DNA from: Sphingobacterium puteale
GTDB taxonomy: Bacteria > Bacteroidota > Bacteroidia > Sphingobacteriales > Sphingobacteriaceae
Length of the DNA: 40,000 nucleotides
Direction of reading: 5' to 3'
NCBI RefSeq assembly: GCF_003627955.1
Contig: NZ_RBWS01000032.1
Location: 1 to 40,000, forward strand
Below are positions 1-9,075 of the stretch, in pieces. Made by a program: the position numbers and the translations under genes. Every line of letters starts with the position of its first letter. Position 1 is the first letter of the stretch. The notes below the pieces were generated by a model. It was not told the origin of the DNA, did no database searches, and saw only the letters and a list, made by a program, of their open reading frames with translations.

Positions 1-570
1 TTAAAAAGAAAATATAACCTTTTGTATGACTTTGTTTTTCAGAAAGAATTGATCTCTAAAATTAAATCTCCTGAACATGAGGAAGAATTTGGAATAGCAA
101 TTACTCCCAAGGGATCTAGAATTGTCGATGCATCTTCATACAGTTCTGCTTCCGGCCCAGGTGCATTCCTCAATCCTCAGAGAAAGCAGGATTTCATCGA
201 CCTGCTCAACAAAAATTACTTGAGCAAAAATGAAGCGGTCACTGACTCCGTATTGATTATTCAGTTTGCCACGACAAGGGATGGCACCTTAGTCCAACAC
301 GAAATCCTCCATGGGCACAAGGAATCACCGCTCTACAAAAACTTCTTTAAGACATACGCTGAATTTAATTCCAAATTGCCTAAAGAGCGATATCCTGCTA
401 CCAAAGGTCTCGTCATGCCAAAGATGCAAAATGGAGAAAGAGTTGGTCTGATTGATTTTTTTATCCGGCTTAATCCAGATCGAACATTTACTGTTTCGGC
501 ACAAGGAAACGATAGAGATCTAAAAATTAAGGATTTTAAAAATGATCCTGATAATCCACTTTTCTTATAG
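1..570 (+). CDS. Uncharacterised protein, 5' end outside the window (possible TonB C-terminal-like domain)
   Basis: The reading frame is open to the first base of the window, so the gene very probably starts upstream; the TTG at 22 is only the first possible internal start. The visible 189 codons are soluble, with no signal peptide or membrane segment. Around residues 80-160 there is a pattern of a strand after 'DGTL', a helix, an 'RYPATKG' stretch and 'NGERVGLIDFFIRLN', which loosely resembles the C-terminal domain of TonB-type energy transducers (G-x-V ... P-x-x-x-G-x-x-V ... F). This likeness is weak and is inference only. It ends 62 bases before the glycosyltransferase gene on the same strand and may belong to the same peptide-export cluster. 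I do not recognise the family with certainty. Confidence 0.6.
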   Translation, partial: LKRKYNLLYDFVFQKELISKIKSPEHEEEFGIAITPKGSRIVDASSYSSASGPGAFLNPQRKQDFIDLLNKNYLSKNEAVTDSVLIIQFATTRDGTLVQHEILHGHKESPLYKNFFKTYAEFNSKLPKERYPATKGLVMPKMQNGERVGLIDFFIRLNPDRTFTVSAQGNDRDLKIKDFKNDPDNPLFL

Positions 571-632
571 ATTATTGATAGGCGGTAAATAAGGAAGGGA
601 CGTAAAAGTAGGTTTTTTAACAATGTTTTTTT

Positions 633-2786
633 ATGATCAATTTGTTTTTTATAGATTATTACAGTCAAGATAATGGGGGGCTCACCACCTACGTCAAGGA
701 ATTGACGTCCAGATTGACGACCGTCAAAGAGATTAATCTAACCATGATTCTTGTCAAAGCGACCCATTGCCGTTACATTGAGTTTCAAAAGATCGACCAA
801 CGAAATTGTTACCTTATTCCGCATGATATCTCGTCCTTACACAATACCACCAACGATGTTGGTTTGGCTGATTATCTAAAAAATGAGATAGGAAGCCAGC
901 CTAATATCCTATTCCATTTTAACTGGATCAATCATGCACCCTTTGCTCAATTTTTAAAATCGAGGATGTTCTGCAAGGTTATCCTTACCAAACATTGCAT
1001 GCCCTGGCGGGACGCAATCACGGGAAATTATCAATTTTTTAAACTTGTTGATTCACAGCTTAATATGGGGAGTCAATTTCAGTATCTCTATACACCATTG
1101 ATGCGGGAGATGTTATCTTACATATCTGTAGACCACATTGTATGTGTTACCTCATTCGCCCAGAGCTCCTTGCAGCGGATTTTTGGTATTCCATTAGAAA
1201 AGACCAGTGTAATCTATAATGGTCTGGGGCTGAAAAGAGGATATAACAAGAAAGCTGCTTTGCGGAAAAAATATGGATTTTCATTGGATGAACAGATTAT
1301 TCTCTATGCGGGTACCCTCAATGAAAGAAAGGGAGTGGGGGATTTGATCGCTGCCTTTGATATACTTTCCTCGAAATTGCAAAACATCAGATTGGTCATC
1401 GCAGGCAACGGAGATTTTAATAAAGTTTTAAAACGAACGGTTAAAGGCTGGTCGCGCATTACCTTTACGGGGAATTTGGAGCAGAAAAAGTTGGTAGACT
1501 TTTATAAAATGGCTGATATTGGAATAGTACCTTCCTATATCGAACAGTGCAGTTACACCGCCATAGAGATGATGCATTCTAAGCTTCCGATCATTGTAGC
1601 CGATGTAGATGGCCTCAGAGAGATTGTGCCCAATGATGCTGGCTTGAAAGTCCCCGTACATCTAGGCAAGCATGGGGCGTCGATCGATCAAAAAAAGTTA
1701 TCCGAGGCTATGTATCGTATGCTGACCAATGCGGATTTAGCACAGGGAATGGCCGGACGAGCAAAAGCGTTTGCTCAGAGCAACTTAGTCGCTGAAAATA
1801 TGACCGTGGAAACAGTTGACCTGTATAAAAGGATAATAAACCCCATTGATGTTGCTAAAAAACAGTTGGTTATGCATGAAGAAGTGTTGGTCAGCGTTGT
1901 TCTTCCCTGTTATAATGCGGAGCTATATATCGAAAGTTGTATCAATAGTGTGCTAAATCAAACCCATCGCAATTTAGAGCTTGTGATAATCGACGATGGT
2001 TCTACCGATCATACAGTCAAAATAATAAATAACTTCAAAGACAACAGAATCAAACTACACCGGAATGAAGCAAATTGTGGCATAACAACCAGTTTGAACA
2101 AAGCGGTAGCACTTAGCAAAGGGAAATATATTGCACGGATTGATGCAGATGATATGATGCATCCGAAGCGTATTAGCAAACAAGTGCAGTTTTTGGAGGC
2201 GAGTGAGAACAGTCAGATCATGTTGGTCGGTAGCCACCATTATGTTATAAACAAAGAAGGCATTTTAGTAAGCTTTAAGCAGTATCCGATATCTGATCAT
2301 GAGATAAGATCAGTCTATGCTTTTCAAAATCCTTTCTCACATCCAGCAACCATGATGCGGGCAGATATTATCAAGCCGATCGGATATTCTGACCAATACC
2401 CACATGCTGAGGACTATCATTTATGGGGACAAATTTTGAGACAATTCAAAGTTGCTAATATACCCGAATATCTTACTTACTATAGGGTTCATGAACAAAA
2501 TACTTCCAAAGAAAATGGTAAAATCCAGCGGGAGAATGCAGCAAGTGTAATGCATGACGAGCTAGATTATCTCGGAATCGAACCGACAGTTGAAGAGTTG
2601 AAAGTTCATCTCGCTTTGGCACAGGGATTGGGCAGAAGGTATTTTAACGATGAAAACAAAATAGATAAGCTCCGGGCGTGGATCGATAAAATTTGTACGT
2701 CGCATCAAATTACCTATAAATTACCACAGCGACAGCATAAAGCGACTAAAGACTATATCTTGCGCAATATATGCAATATCTATTAA
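633..2786 (+). CDS. Two-domain glycosyltransferase (GT4 + GT2 fusion)
   Basis: A 717-residue cytoplasmic or membrane-associated protein with two glycosyltransferase modules. The N-terminal half (about 1-400) is a GT-B fold GT4 enzyme: 'GGLTTYV' near residue 15, 'VIYNG' near 193, 'LYAGTLNERKG' near 224, and the E-x7-E nucleotide-sugar motif in 'EQCSYTAIE' near 303. The C-terminal half (about 418-640) is a GT-A fold GT2 enzyme: 'VSVVLPCYNAE' near 419, 'IIDDGSTD', the metal-binding 'DADD' near 503 and the acceptor motif 'AEDYHLWG' near 592. In Bacteroidota, GT4 enzymes of this sort (a 'radical-SAM-associated glycosyltransferase' family) occur beside peptide maturases and C39 exporters. The next two genes are exactly such an exporter and adaptor, so a role in glycosylating or accompanying an exported peptide is likely but inferred. 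The start follows a T-rich stretch with no clear Shine-Dalgarno sequence. Confidence 0.9.
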   Translation: MINLFFIDYYSQDNGGLTTYVKELTSRLTTVKEINLTMILVKATHCRYIEFQKIDQRNCYLIPHDISSLHNTTNDVGLADYLKNEIGSQPNILFHFNWINHAPFAQFLKSRMFCKVILTKHCMPWRDAITGNYQFFKLVDSQLNMGSQFQYLYTPLMREMLSYISVDHIVCVTSFAQSSLQRIFGIPLEKTSVIYNGLGLKRGYNKKAALRKKYGFSLDEQIILYAGTLNERKGVGDLIAAFDILSSKLQNIRLVIAGNGDFNKVLKRTVKGWSRITFTGNLEQKKLVDFYKMADIGIVPSYIEQCSYTAIEMMHSKLPIIVADVDGLREIVPNDAGLKVPVHLGKHGASIDQKKLSEAMYRMLTNADLAQGMAGRAKAFAQSNLVAENMTVETVDLYKRIINPIDVAKKQLVMHEEVLVSVVLPCYNAELYIESCINSVLNQTHRNLELVIIDDGSTDHTVKIINNFKDNRIKLHRNEANCGITTSLNKAVALSKGKYIARIDADDMMHPKRISKQVQFLEASENSQIMLVGSHHYVINKEGILVSFKQYPISDHEIRSVYAFQNPFSHPATMMRADIIKPIGYSDQYPHAEDYHLWGQILRQFKVANIPEYLTYYRVHEQNTSKENGKIQRENAASVMHDELDYLGIEPTVEELKVHLALAQGLGRRYFNDENKIDKLRAWIDKICTSHQITYKLPQRQHKATKDYILRNICNIY

Positions 2787-2815
2787 CCAGAATATTTTAT
2801 TAGCTGATATTGATT

Positions 2816-5035
2816 ATGAATTTTGGGGGATTTCCATTAAATAGACAATTAGACATGGTCGATTGTGGACCAGCATGTCTTAAGATGATTTCAAAGTATT
2901 ATGGAAAATATTATTCTTTGGCTTACCTAAGGGACCTTTGTGGAAACACCAGAGAAGGGGTTTCGTTAGCAGGACTATCCTATGGTGCGGAATCCTTGGG
3001 CCTCAGGACATTGGCTGCGCATTGCAGTTATGAACAACTCGTTGAGAAAGTCCCGCTACCAGCCATTATTCATTGGGATGACAGCCATTTCATCGTATTA
3101 TATAAAATCAAAAAAAGAAGCAATCAGCAAGCTAAATTTTTTGTGGCCGATCCGGGAAAAGGCTATATCAATTATGATAAAGATGAATTTATTGATAAAT
3201 GGTATAAAAAAGTGAGAGACAGCAATTCCGGAGTAATCTTGTTGCTTCAGCCCCAGGCCGATTTTAAACAACGCCAGCCCGGAGAAAAGGCAGAGCGGAA
3301 TAAACAATTGGAGAACCTATTAGGCTATTTCACTCCATATAAAAAGAGTTTTTTATACCTGGCTATTGTGATGCTGCTGATCACCTGTATGCAGGCGGTG
3401 CTTCCATTTATTTCAAAAGCGGTCATTGATGTTGGTATACAGACCCAGGATGTCAGCTTCATTAATATTGTTTTAATTGCCAATCTGGCACTGATTGTCA
3501 GTATTACCTTGAGTGCAGCAGTGAGGGATTGGATTTTGCAACATATGTCTTCGCGTATCAATATTGCGCTTATTTCAGATTACCTGATTAAATTAATGAA
3601 ATTACCTGTCGCATTTTTCGAGAATAAAATGATGGGAGATATACTCCAGCGCGCTAACGATCATGAAAGGATAAGAAGTTTTATAATGAATAATTCGTTG
3701 AACCTCATTTTCTCCTCGCTTACATTTATAATTTTTAGTGTTGTTCTCTTAATTTATAATACGACCATTTTTTATCTTTTTGTTGGTGGAAGCACACTTT
3801 ATATCCTTTGGGTAATGGCATTTCTAAAACTACGGAAGCGATTAGACGGGGATTATTTTGATTTGACCGCTAAAAATCAAAGCTATTGGGTTGAAACTAT
3901 TGGCGGGATTCAAGATATCAAGATCAATAACTACGAACAGGCCAAACGGTGGAAATGGGAAGCCATCCAGGCGAGACTGTTCAAAGTCAATCTACGTTTG
4001 TTGAGTGTGAATAATATCCAAAATCTGGGGGCCAGTTTTATCGATAGCGTAAAGAATTTATTGATCACTTTCTTTTGTGCCAAAGCAGTTATCGCAGGGG
4101 ATATTACATTTGGTGTGATGATCTCCACACAGTTTATTATCGGTATGCTCAATGGCCCAGTTCAGCAGTTTATTACTTTTATGGTTACTTTTCAGTTTGC
4201 GCAGATCAGTTTTCAACGTCTTAATGAGATTCAGACGTTGAAAGAAGAGGCTGAGGATGTTGGTAACAACGATCTGGCATTAACAGGATCGAAAGACATC
4301 ATCATGGATAATGTTTCATTTCAATACAATCATGTTTCGCCTGTTATTTTAAAAAACGTTAGTATCTATATTCCGCAGGGCAGAGTAACCGCCATCGTAG
4401 GCGATAGTGGGAGTGGCAAGTCAACCTTGTTAAAACTCTTACTGCGTTTGTACAGACCTACCTATGGCAATATTATGATCGGCGGGATGAATATCAATAA
4501 TATTGGTTTAAGACAGTGGCGGGACAAATGTGGTGCCGTCATGCAAGATGGAAAGATCTTTAACGATACTATTTTAAATAATATAATCCTTGATGATGAG
4601 AAGGTCGACAACGAGCGATTGAAGAGAGCGGTGACGGCAGCAAATATCGCGCTGGAGATCGAGCAGCTACCTATGGGATATCAGACTATAATGGGCGAAA
4701 ACGGGCGAGGATTAAGTGGAGGGCAAAAACAGCGTGTGCTTATTGCCAGAGCACTGTATAAAGATCCCGAGATATTATTTTTCGATGAAGCTACCAATGC
4801 ACTGGATACTATCAACGAACAAAAGATTACTGCCGCCCTAGATGAAATATTTTATGGCAAAACAGTTGTAGTTGTGGCCCATCGACTGAGCACGATCTAT
4901 AAAGCCTTTCAGATTATTGTTATGAAAGACGGTTATGTCGTCGAAGTAGGTAATCATCAGAGTTTAATGGAACGTAAGGGACGTTATTTTCAACTAGTAG
5001 AGACGCAGTCGGATTTAAGAGTTCTTGCAAACTAA
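2816..5035 (+). CDS. Peptidase-containing ABC transporter (C39 peptidase, bacteriocin/RiPP exporter)
   Basis: This inner-membrane exporter cleaves the leader of a peptide substrate and transports the core. About 739 residues, a usual length. The N-terminal C39 cysteine peptidase has catalytic Cys17 in 'DCGPACL', His91 in 'DSHFIV' and Asp112 in 'ADPG'. Residues about 175-470 hold the transmembrane ABC domain with five to six hydrophobic helices. The C-terminal ATPase has Walker A 'GDSGSGKST' (about 529), a Q-loop Gln in 'MQDGK', signature 'LSGGQ' (about 633), Walker B 'ILFFDEATN' (about 655) and the switch 'AHRLS'. A TTG at 2810 is in frame, but the ATG at 2816 is the better start. It lies 29 bases after the glycosyltransferase and 11 before the HlyD gene, so the three are probably co-transcribed. 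C39 peptidases cut after double-glycine leaders; no such peptide is encoded in the window. Confidence 0.95.
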   Translation: MNFGGFPLNRQLDMVDCGPACLKMISKYYGKYYSLAYLRDLCGNTREGVSLAGLSYGAESLGLRTLAAHCSYEQLVEKVPLPAIIHWDDSHFIVLYKIKKRSNQQAKFFVADPGKGYINYDKDEFIDKWYKKVRDSNSGVILLLQPQADFKQRQPGEKAERNKQLENLLGYFTPYKKSFLYLAIVMLLITCMQAVLPFISKAVIDVGIQTQDVSFINIVLIANLALIVSITLSAAVRDWILQHMSSRINIALISDYLIKLMKLPVAFFENKMMGDILQRANDHERIRSFIMNNSLNLIFSSLTFIIFSVVLLIYNTTIFYLFVGGSTLYILWVMAFLKLRKRLDGDYFDLTAKNQSYWVETIGGIQDIKINNYEQAKRWKWEAIQARLFKVNLRLLSVNNIQNLGASFIDSVKNLLITFFCAKAVIAGDITFGVMISTQFIIGMLNGPVQQFITFMVTFQFAQISFQRLNEIQTLKEEAEDVGNNDLALTGSKDIIMDNVSFQYNHVSPVILKNVSIYIPQGRVTAIVGDSGSGKSTLLKLLLRLYRPTYGNIMIGGMNINNIGLRQWRDKCGAVMQDGKIFNDTILNNIILDDEKVDNERLKRAVTAANIALEIEQLPMGYQTIMGENGRGLSGGQKQRVLIARALYKDPEILFFDEATNALDTINEQKITAALDEIFYGKTVVVVAHRLSTIYKAFQIIVMKDGYVVEVGNHQSLMERKGRYFQLVETQSDLRVLAN

Positions 5036-5046
5036 TCCTAAAGAAA

Positions 5047-6366
5047 ATGGAAACACAGGAAATTATAGTTCATAAACGCACCGAAGAAGTCCGAGATATC
5101 ATCGATCGGATGCCCAATACATTTGCCCGAAATATTACCTTTTTGGTTTGTACAATTGTAGGGCTCCTGGTACTTTTTGGTTATATTATCAAGTACCCCG
5201 ATATTGTCACAGGGGAAGTGACGGTTTCTGCCGATCAGGCACCTTTGCAAATTCTCGCGGAAGAAAGTGGCCGCTTGAATATTAACAATATCAAATCGCA
5301 GGATCTTATTAAATCCGGCCAATTATTAGCTTGGATAGAAAATCCAGCTAGGCCCGATCAAGTCACAGAGATCCACAATTTGGTGTTAACGCTAAAGTTG
5401 CCCACTTCAAGAGCTAGGTCGCTATACGATCAATTTCCAAAACACATGAGCTTGGGCGATCTCACAATCCCATACTCATCTTTCCTTTCAAGTCTTAAAC
5501 AGCTTGCGGACTACCAGGATCATAAAGTATATGATAAACAGAGCCAGTCATTGGGTAAAATACTGAAAGAGCAGAACGCTGCGCTCGGAACCCTAAGTGA
5601 CAAGGAAAGGATTGGTAGAGAAAATCTAAAGATTTCTGATAAGTTTCTTGAGCGCGATTCCATTTTATTAGCCAAGCGTATTATCAGCCAAGCCGAATAC
5701 GAGCGGTCCGTCGCGGCACACCTGAGTGCCGAGGATCAATTACGGAGTTCACAGCGTAATACAGGTTCGGTACGTGAGCAGATCAGCAATACGGAGAGCA
5801 CCATTCAACAGAATAATATCGCTAAGTCCGAGAAAGAATTACAGCTTGAGTTAGAGGTTTTGACTACATACAACAATCTTATTGACAAGCTCAATTTATG
5901 GCGAAAACAATATCTTATTAGTTCGCCTGTTGAGGGAAAGGCCCAGTTTTTAAAGTTTTGGAGCAACAAACAGTTTGTTAAAGCTGGGGAGCCTATTTTT
6001 TCCATTGTTCCAGATGAAAATACCGCCCTCGGGAAAGTTATGTTACCCGTCCAGGGGGCGGGCAAAGTAAAAGTCGGACAGAAAGTTATCGTTAAAATGG
6101 CAGACTATCCGTACATGGAGTATGGATATATTGAAGCCCGTGTCAAAGATATTTCTTTGGTGTCCAATACCGTCAGTTTGGGCAACGGAACTACAATAGA
6201 TTCCTACTTGGTCACTTTGACATTTCCTGATGGCCTTCTGACTAATTATGGAAGCCGTTTAGATTTTCGATTTGAATCAAAGGGCACAGCAGAAATCATT
6301 ACGAAGGATCGGCGATTGATTGAGCGATTTTTCGATAATTTAAAATATATAGGGCATGCAAAATAA
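5047..6366 (+). CDS. HlyD-family secretion adaptor (membrane fusion protein)
   Basis: A 439-residue periplasmic adaptor that should link the C39 ABC exporter to an outer-membrane channel. One membrane anchor lies at about residues 29-50 (rich in I, V, L, ending 'GYIIKYPDIV'), followed by a biotinyl-lipoyl-like strand region ('VTVSADQAPLQI', 'GRLNI'). A long alpha-helical hairpin covers about 150-290 and includes 'LLAKRIISQAEYERS', a motif common in HlyD hairpins. A beta-barrel region follows ('SSPVEGKAQF', 'GQKVIVKMADYPYMEYGYI'). It starts 11 bases after the exporter, which fixes its job. No outer-membrane TolC-like gene follows; transcription probably ends in the 229-base gap before the opposing gene at 6596. 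Confidence 0.92.
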   Translation: METQEIIVHKRTEEVRDIIDRMPNTFARNITFLVCTIVGLLVLFGYIIKYPDIVTGEVTVSADQAPLQILAEESGRLNINNIKSQDLIKSGQLLAWIENPARPDQVTEIHNLVLTLKLPTSRARSLYDQFPKHMSLGDLTIPYSSFLSSLKQLADYQDHKVYDKQSQSLGKILKEQNAALGTLSDKERIGRENLKISDKFLERDSILLAKRIISQAEYERSVAAHLSAEDQLRSSQRNTGSVREQISNTESTIQQNNIAKSEKELQLELEVLTTYNNLIDKLNLWRKQYLISSPVEGKAQFLKFWSNKQFVKAGEPIFSIVPDENTALGKVMLPVQGAGKVKVGQKVIVKMADYPYMEYGYIEARVKDISLVSNTVSLGNGTTIDSYLVTLTFPDGLLTNYGSRLDFRFESKGTAEIITKDRRLIERFFDNLKYIGHAK

Positions 6367-6374
6367 TTTTTTAT

Positions 6375-6395
6375 GAGATAAGGTTTTCGTATCTC
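6375..6395 (+). terminator. Weak hairpin after the exporter operon
   Basis: A 6-bp stem (GAGATA / TATCTC) with a 9-base loop lies 8 bases after the HlyD stop codon, preceded but not followed by a T-run. It may help end transcription between the two converging operons. The lack of a 3' U-tract makes this uncertain. Confidence 0.25.
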
Positions 6396-6595
6396 TCACA
6401 TACGCCTTCTTTCACTCAGATCCCTTAAAACCTGATAGTTTTGACTATATCATTTAAATCAAACAATGATGGCAAATCAATTTTTAGTTAAGTAAACAAT
6501 AGTGGCTATGTAATGCTTAACTGCTGAAGAAATAAACTGCTTTATAAAACGAAACTTATTAGGGAGTTAAGTTACCCTGGAACGGATGATGGCGC

Positions 6596-7210
6596 TTAAT
6601 TCTCTTTATCTTTCCAGTAGTAAGTCAACCTGATACGATGCGTATTGTCCGAGAAAATTAAATCCAGTTGAGCATGTAAATCTTTATTATCCCAGACGGT
6701 CTTGCGGGATAAATAGGTGCCTGAGCCCCATGATGATTGGACACTTTTGGGTTCTTGATCATCAGCGCTCGTCTGACCAAATGTTTGGATCATGTTCTTT
6801 TTTATTCGCTCGTATTCCTTATTATAGATGTCAAGTTGTTTATTCTCATCTTTCCAGTCCTTAGCAAGCTCCTGCATAGATTTATTATTATACCTGTTCA
6901 CTTCCCAGTCGCAAGAAACTATTCGGAGTAATGAGTCTTTTTCTGAAAAAAAATATTCAACAGACAACGGCAGATAATCCAGCGCCGATCGTTCTACAAC
7001 CACGGGATTCAGGAGAGGGTGCTTTTCGAGGTAAGGATAGTAATCTGATGACATGAAAATATTTGGATTTAAAAATTTCGCATCTGGATTCAGTTGTGAT
7101 TCGAATTTCATCGCCTCATTTACCTTTGTTTGGTTTACCCAAAGTTTTTCTTGACCAAATGTGATACCACTTAGGGTAACTAGAAATAAAAGGATTGCTA
7201 TTCTTTTCAT
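6596..7210 (-). CDS. Secreted protein of unknown function
   Basis: A 204-residue protein with a clear Sec signal peptide (residues 1 to about 19, 'MKRIAILLFLVTLSGITFG', probable cleavage before Gln20). The mature part is rich in charged residues, with a helical middle containing 'NKEYERIKKNM' and a C-terminal beta-like segment ('THRIRLTYYWKD'). I do not recognise a family. It is the second gene of a two-gene unit: its start lies only 5 bases after the stop of the lipoprotein gene upstream on the same strand, so the two products probably act together in the periplasm or at the cell surface. It converges with the peptide-export operon and is unlikely to belong to it. Confidence 0.75.
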   Translation of the reverse strand: MKRIAILLFLVTLSGITFGQEKLWVNQTKVNEAMKFESQLNPDAKFLNPNIFMSSDYYPYLEKHPLLNPVVVERSALDYLPLSVEYFFSEKDSLLRIVSCDWEVNRYNNKSMQELAKDWKDENKQLDIYNKEYERIKKNMIQTFGQTSADDQEPKSVQSSWGSGTYLSRKTVWDNKDLHAQLDLIFSDNTHRIRLTYYWKDKEN

Positions 7211-7215
7211 AATCT

Positions 7216-7809
7216 CTATCTCAAATTTTTTAATTCTTCCAGAAGTCTGTTCTGTTTATTGATGGAATGATCCAGACTATCTTTTTGTAACGGATGCGCA
7301 TTTTGGTATTTTTCAATTTCAGGGAGCGTTTTTCTGATTTTAAAAGTGGTATAGAGGCTTGTCAGGTTCTCCTTATTTTTGCTGATCAGATCCATATATT
7401 CCCTTATATTTTTTATCTTAAGATCGTACCCGTTAGAACTGGCGGTAATTTCCTTTTCTACCTGTTGCCTGACTAATGAATCTGTGATAGATTTTGTCTG
7501 CTGATGAGCATCCTGATAATAAGAAGTAGAGATGTTAAGTATATTTTTATAGACGGCCAAAGTTTTTTCGGTCTCCTCGAAGGTATCCACTATTTTGGTA
7601 TTGAGCGCTGTCAGATGTTTATCATTTTTAATCAATTTAAAATAGATACGGTTTACGGTCACCTCGTCGTCCCGATAACTTTTTAAAGAACCAGAAACTA
7701 ACGCGTCTGAATTATCTATTACGTTGTCTGCAGGGGAATTGTCCGATTTATTTTCTCTGCAGGAGAGCAGAGATAACGCCATGACAGAAGCAAAAAACAT
7801 CTTTTTCAT
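7216..7809 (-). CDS. Lipoprotein of unknown function, largely helical
   Basis: A 197-residue predicted lipoprotein. The signal peptide 'MKKMFFASVMALSLLSC' ends in a lipobox (L-L-S-C) with the lipidated Cys at residue 17. The mature protein is acidic and helical, with a coiled-coil-like stretch over about 60-190 ('QQVEKEITASSNG', 'IKNIREYMDLISKNKENL') and a Leu-rich end. No family recognised. First gene of a two-gene unit with the secreted protein at 6596-7210. Its promoter should lie in the 283-base divergent gap shared with the Rpn-type gene at 8093, but I see no convincing promoter match there. Confidence 0.75.
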   Translation of the reverse strand: MKKMFFASVMALSLLSCRENKSDNSPADNVIDNSDALVSGSLKSYRDDEVTVNRIYFKLIKNDKHLTALNTKIVDTFEETEKTLAVYKNILNISTSYYQDAHQQTKSITDSLVRQQVEKEITASSNGYDLKIKNIREYMDLISKNKENLTSLYTTFKIRKTLPEIEKYQNAHPLQKDSLDHSINKQNRLLEELKNLR

Positions 7810-8092
7810 ATTCTATTTTTAGTGGTTTACAATTCATCATACCTCACTGACTAAATTAATCATTTCAATGCTATTACCCGTGATAAAAGGATATTTTCAT
7901 TAAAATAAATTAATTGACAGATTTAGAATCAACGTTGGTTTTTGCTCTTGCAGAAAAATGTCTACTTTATATATCCACATCGAACAGTGGCATATGATAG
8001 TCTTCATTGGAGATGTTTTTACTAAAAATATTAGTATTATAATGTTTGTTTACTTATAATTGTGTAATTAACCAATTTAAAAACAATGTATT

Positions 8093-9031
8093 ATGAGTGA
8101 ATTAAAGCAGTCTAAATATATCGATATCACGACAGATTATGGCTTTAAAAAAGTTTTTGGATCAGATACCAATAAAGATCTTCTTATCGCTTTCTTAAAC
8201 GAACTCTTTAGAGGGCGCAAGATCATTGCTGATTTATATTATAACAAAAATGAGCATGTCGGAGATACCGAGGATGTTGGTACAGTTATTTTTGATCTGA
8301 CCTGTACGGCTGACAATGGCGAACTTTTTATTATTGAAGTGCAGCGCACGGCGCAGGATAATTTGAAAAAGCGCATGCTTTACTACAGCAGTAAATTGAT
8401 AGCGGATCAGGCACCTAAAGGCAACCGAAGGGCTTGGAATTATGCAATTAGTGAAGTCTATATCATTGTACTGATGGATGGATTTAAGATGCCTGATGCG
8501 GGCGATGAGAAGTGTTTTTTGCACGATATCTGTCTCTGTTATCGGGATCATGGTAAAATATTTTACGAAGATCTAGGCTTTATATATTTGGAATTGGTTA
8601 ACTTTGTTAAAGCTGAGGCAGAGTTAGTTAATGATTTAGATCGTTGGCTGTATGTACTTAAAAATATTTCATCGCTAAAGGGACTTTCCACTTATTTGCG
8701 GAAGCCTATTTTTGAGAAGTTATTTCAGTTAGCAGAGTATAGCAAACTAAAACCGGAGGAACGAGAGATGTACAACGCAAGTTTAAGAAATAAATGGGAT
8801 GCCGAGAGTATCCGCAGTAGTCAGGAAGAGCTATTGAAACGAGGGCGTGAAAAAGCAATGGCGGAAGGAAGAGCAGAGGGAGAGGCTAAAGGAAAAGCAG
8901 AAGGAAAAGCAGAGGTAATAAAAAACCTTTTGTCTTTGAATAAGTTTTCGATTTCGGAGATTGCTGAACTCTCGAACGTCACTGTAGAGTTTGTAAATGG
9001 AGTCCAGGCGGAGATAGCGAAAGGAAAATAA
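8093..9031 (+). CDS. Rpn-family recombination-promoting nuclease / PD-(D/E)XK 'transposase'
   Basis: A 312-residue protein of the family annotated as Rpn or PD-(D/E)XK nuclease family transposase. The conserved N-terminus reads 'TDYGFKKVFGS'. The nuclease core has Asp68 in 'VIFDLTC', then Glu82 and Gln84 in 'FIIEVQR', fitting the D-(x)n-E-x-Q variant seen in this family. Known members (E. coli RpnA-E) are DNA nucleases that promote RecA-independent recombination; despite the name they are not IS transposases, and no terminal repeats flank this gene. Residues about 258-285 form a low-complexity Ala/Glu/Gly/Lys repeat ('EGRAEGEAKGKAEGKAE'), a charged linker common in this family, before a short helical end. 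Transcribed alone, possibly with the DUF4844-like gene 44 bases downstream. Confidence 0.88.
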   Translation: MSELKQSKYIDITTDYGFKKVFGSDTNKDLLIAFLNELFRGRKIIADLYYNKNEHVGDTEDVGTVIFDLTCTADNGELFIIEVQRTAQDNLKKRMLYYSSKLIADQAPKGNRRAWNYAISEVYIIVLMDGFKMPDAGDEKCFLHDICLCYRDHGKIFYEDLGFIYLELVNFVKAEAELVNDLDRWLYVLKNISSLKGLSTYLRKPIFEKLFQLAEYSKLKPEEREMYNASLRNKWDAESIRSSQEELLKRGREKAMAEGRAEGEAKGKAEGKAEVIKNLLSLNKFSISEIAELSNVTVEFVNGVQAEIAKGK

Positions 9032-9075
9032 AAGCATATAAACTGAAATAGTTTCGATCTGATCTGACAATTTTA

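Noticed and set aside
8870..8930. Repetitive stretch in the Rpn-type gene as a tandem repeat locus
   Set aside because: The DNA repeats are imperfect and reflect the charged Ala/Glu/Gly/Lys linker typical of the family.
8093..9031. Rpn-type gene as an insertion sequence
   Set aside because: The family is often named 'transposase', but no terminal repeats or target duplication flank it; it is a PD-(D/E)XK nuclease gene.
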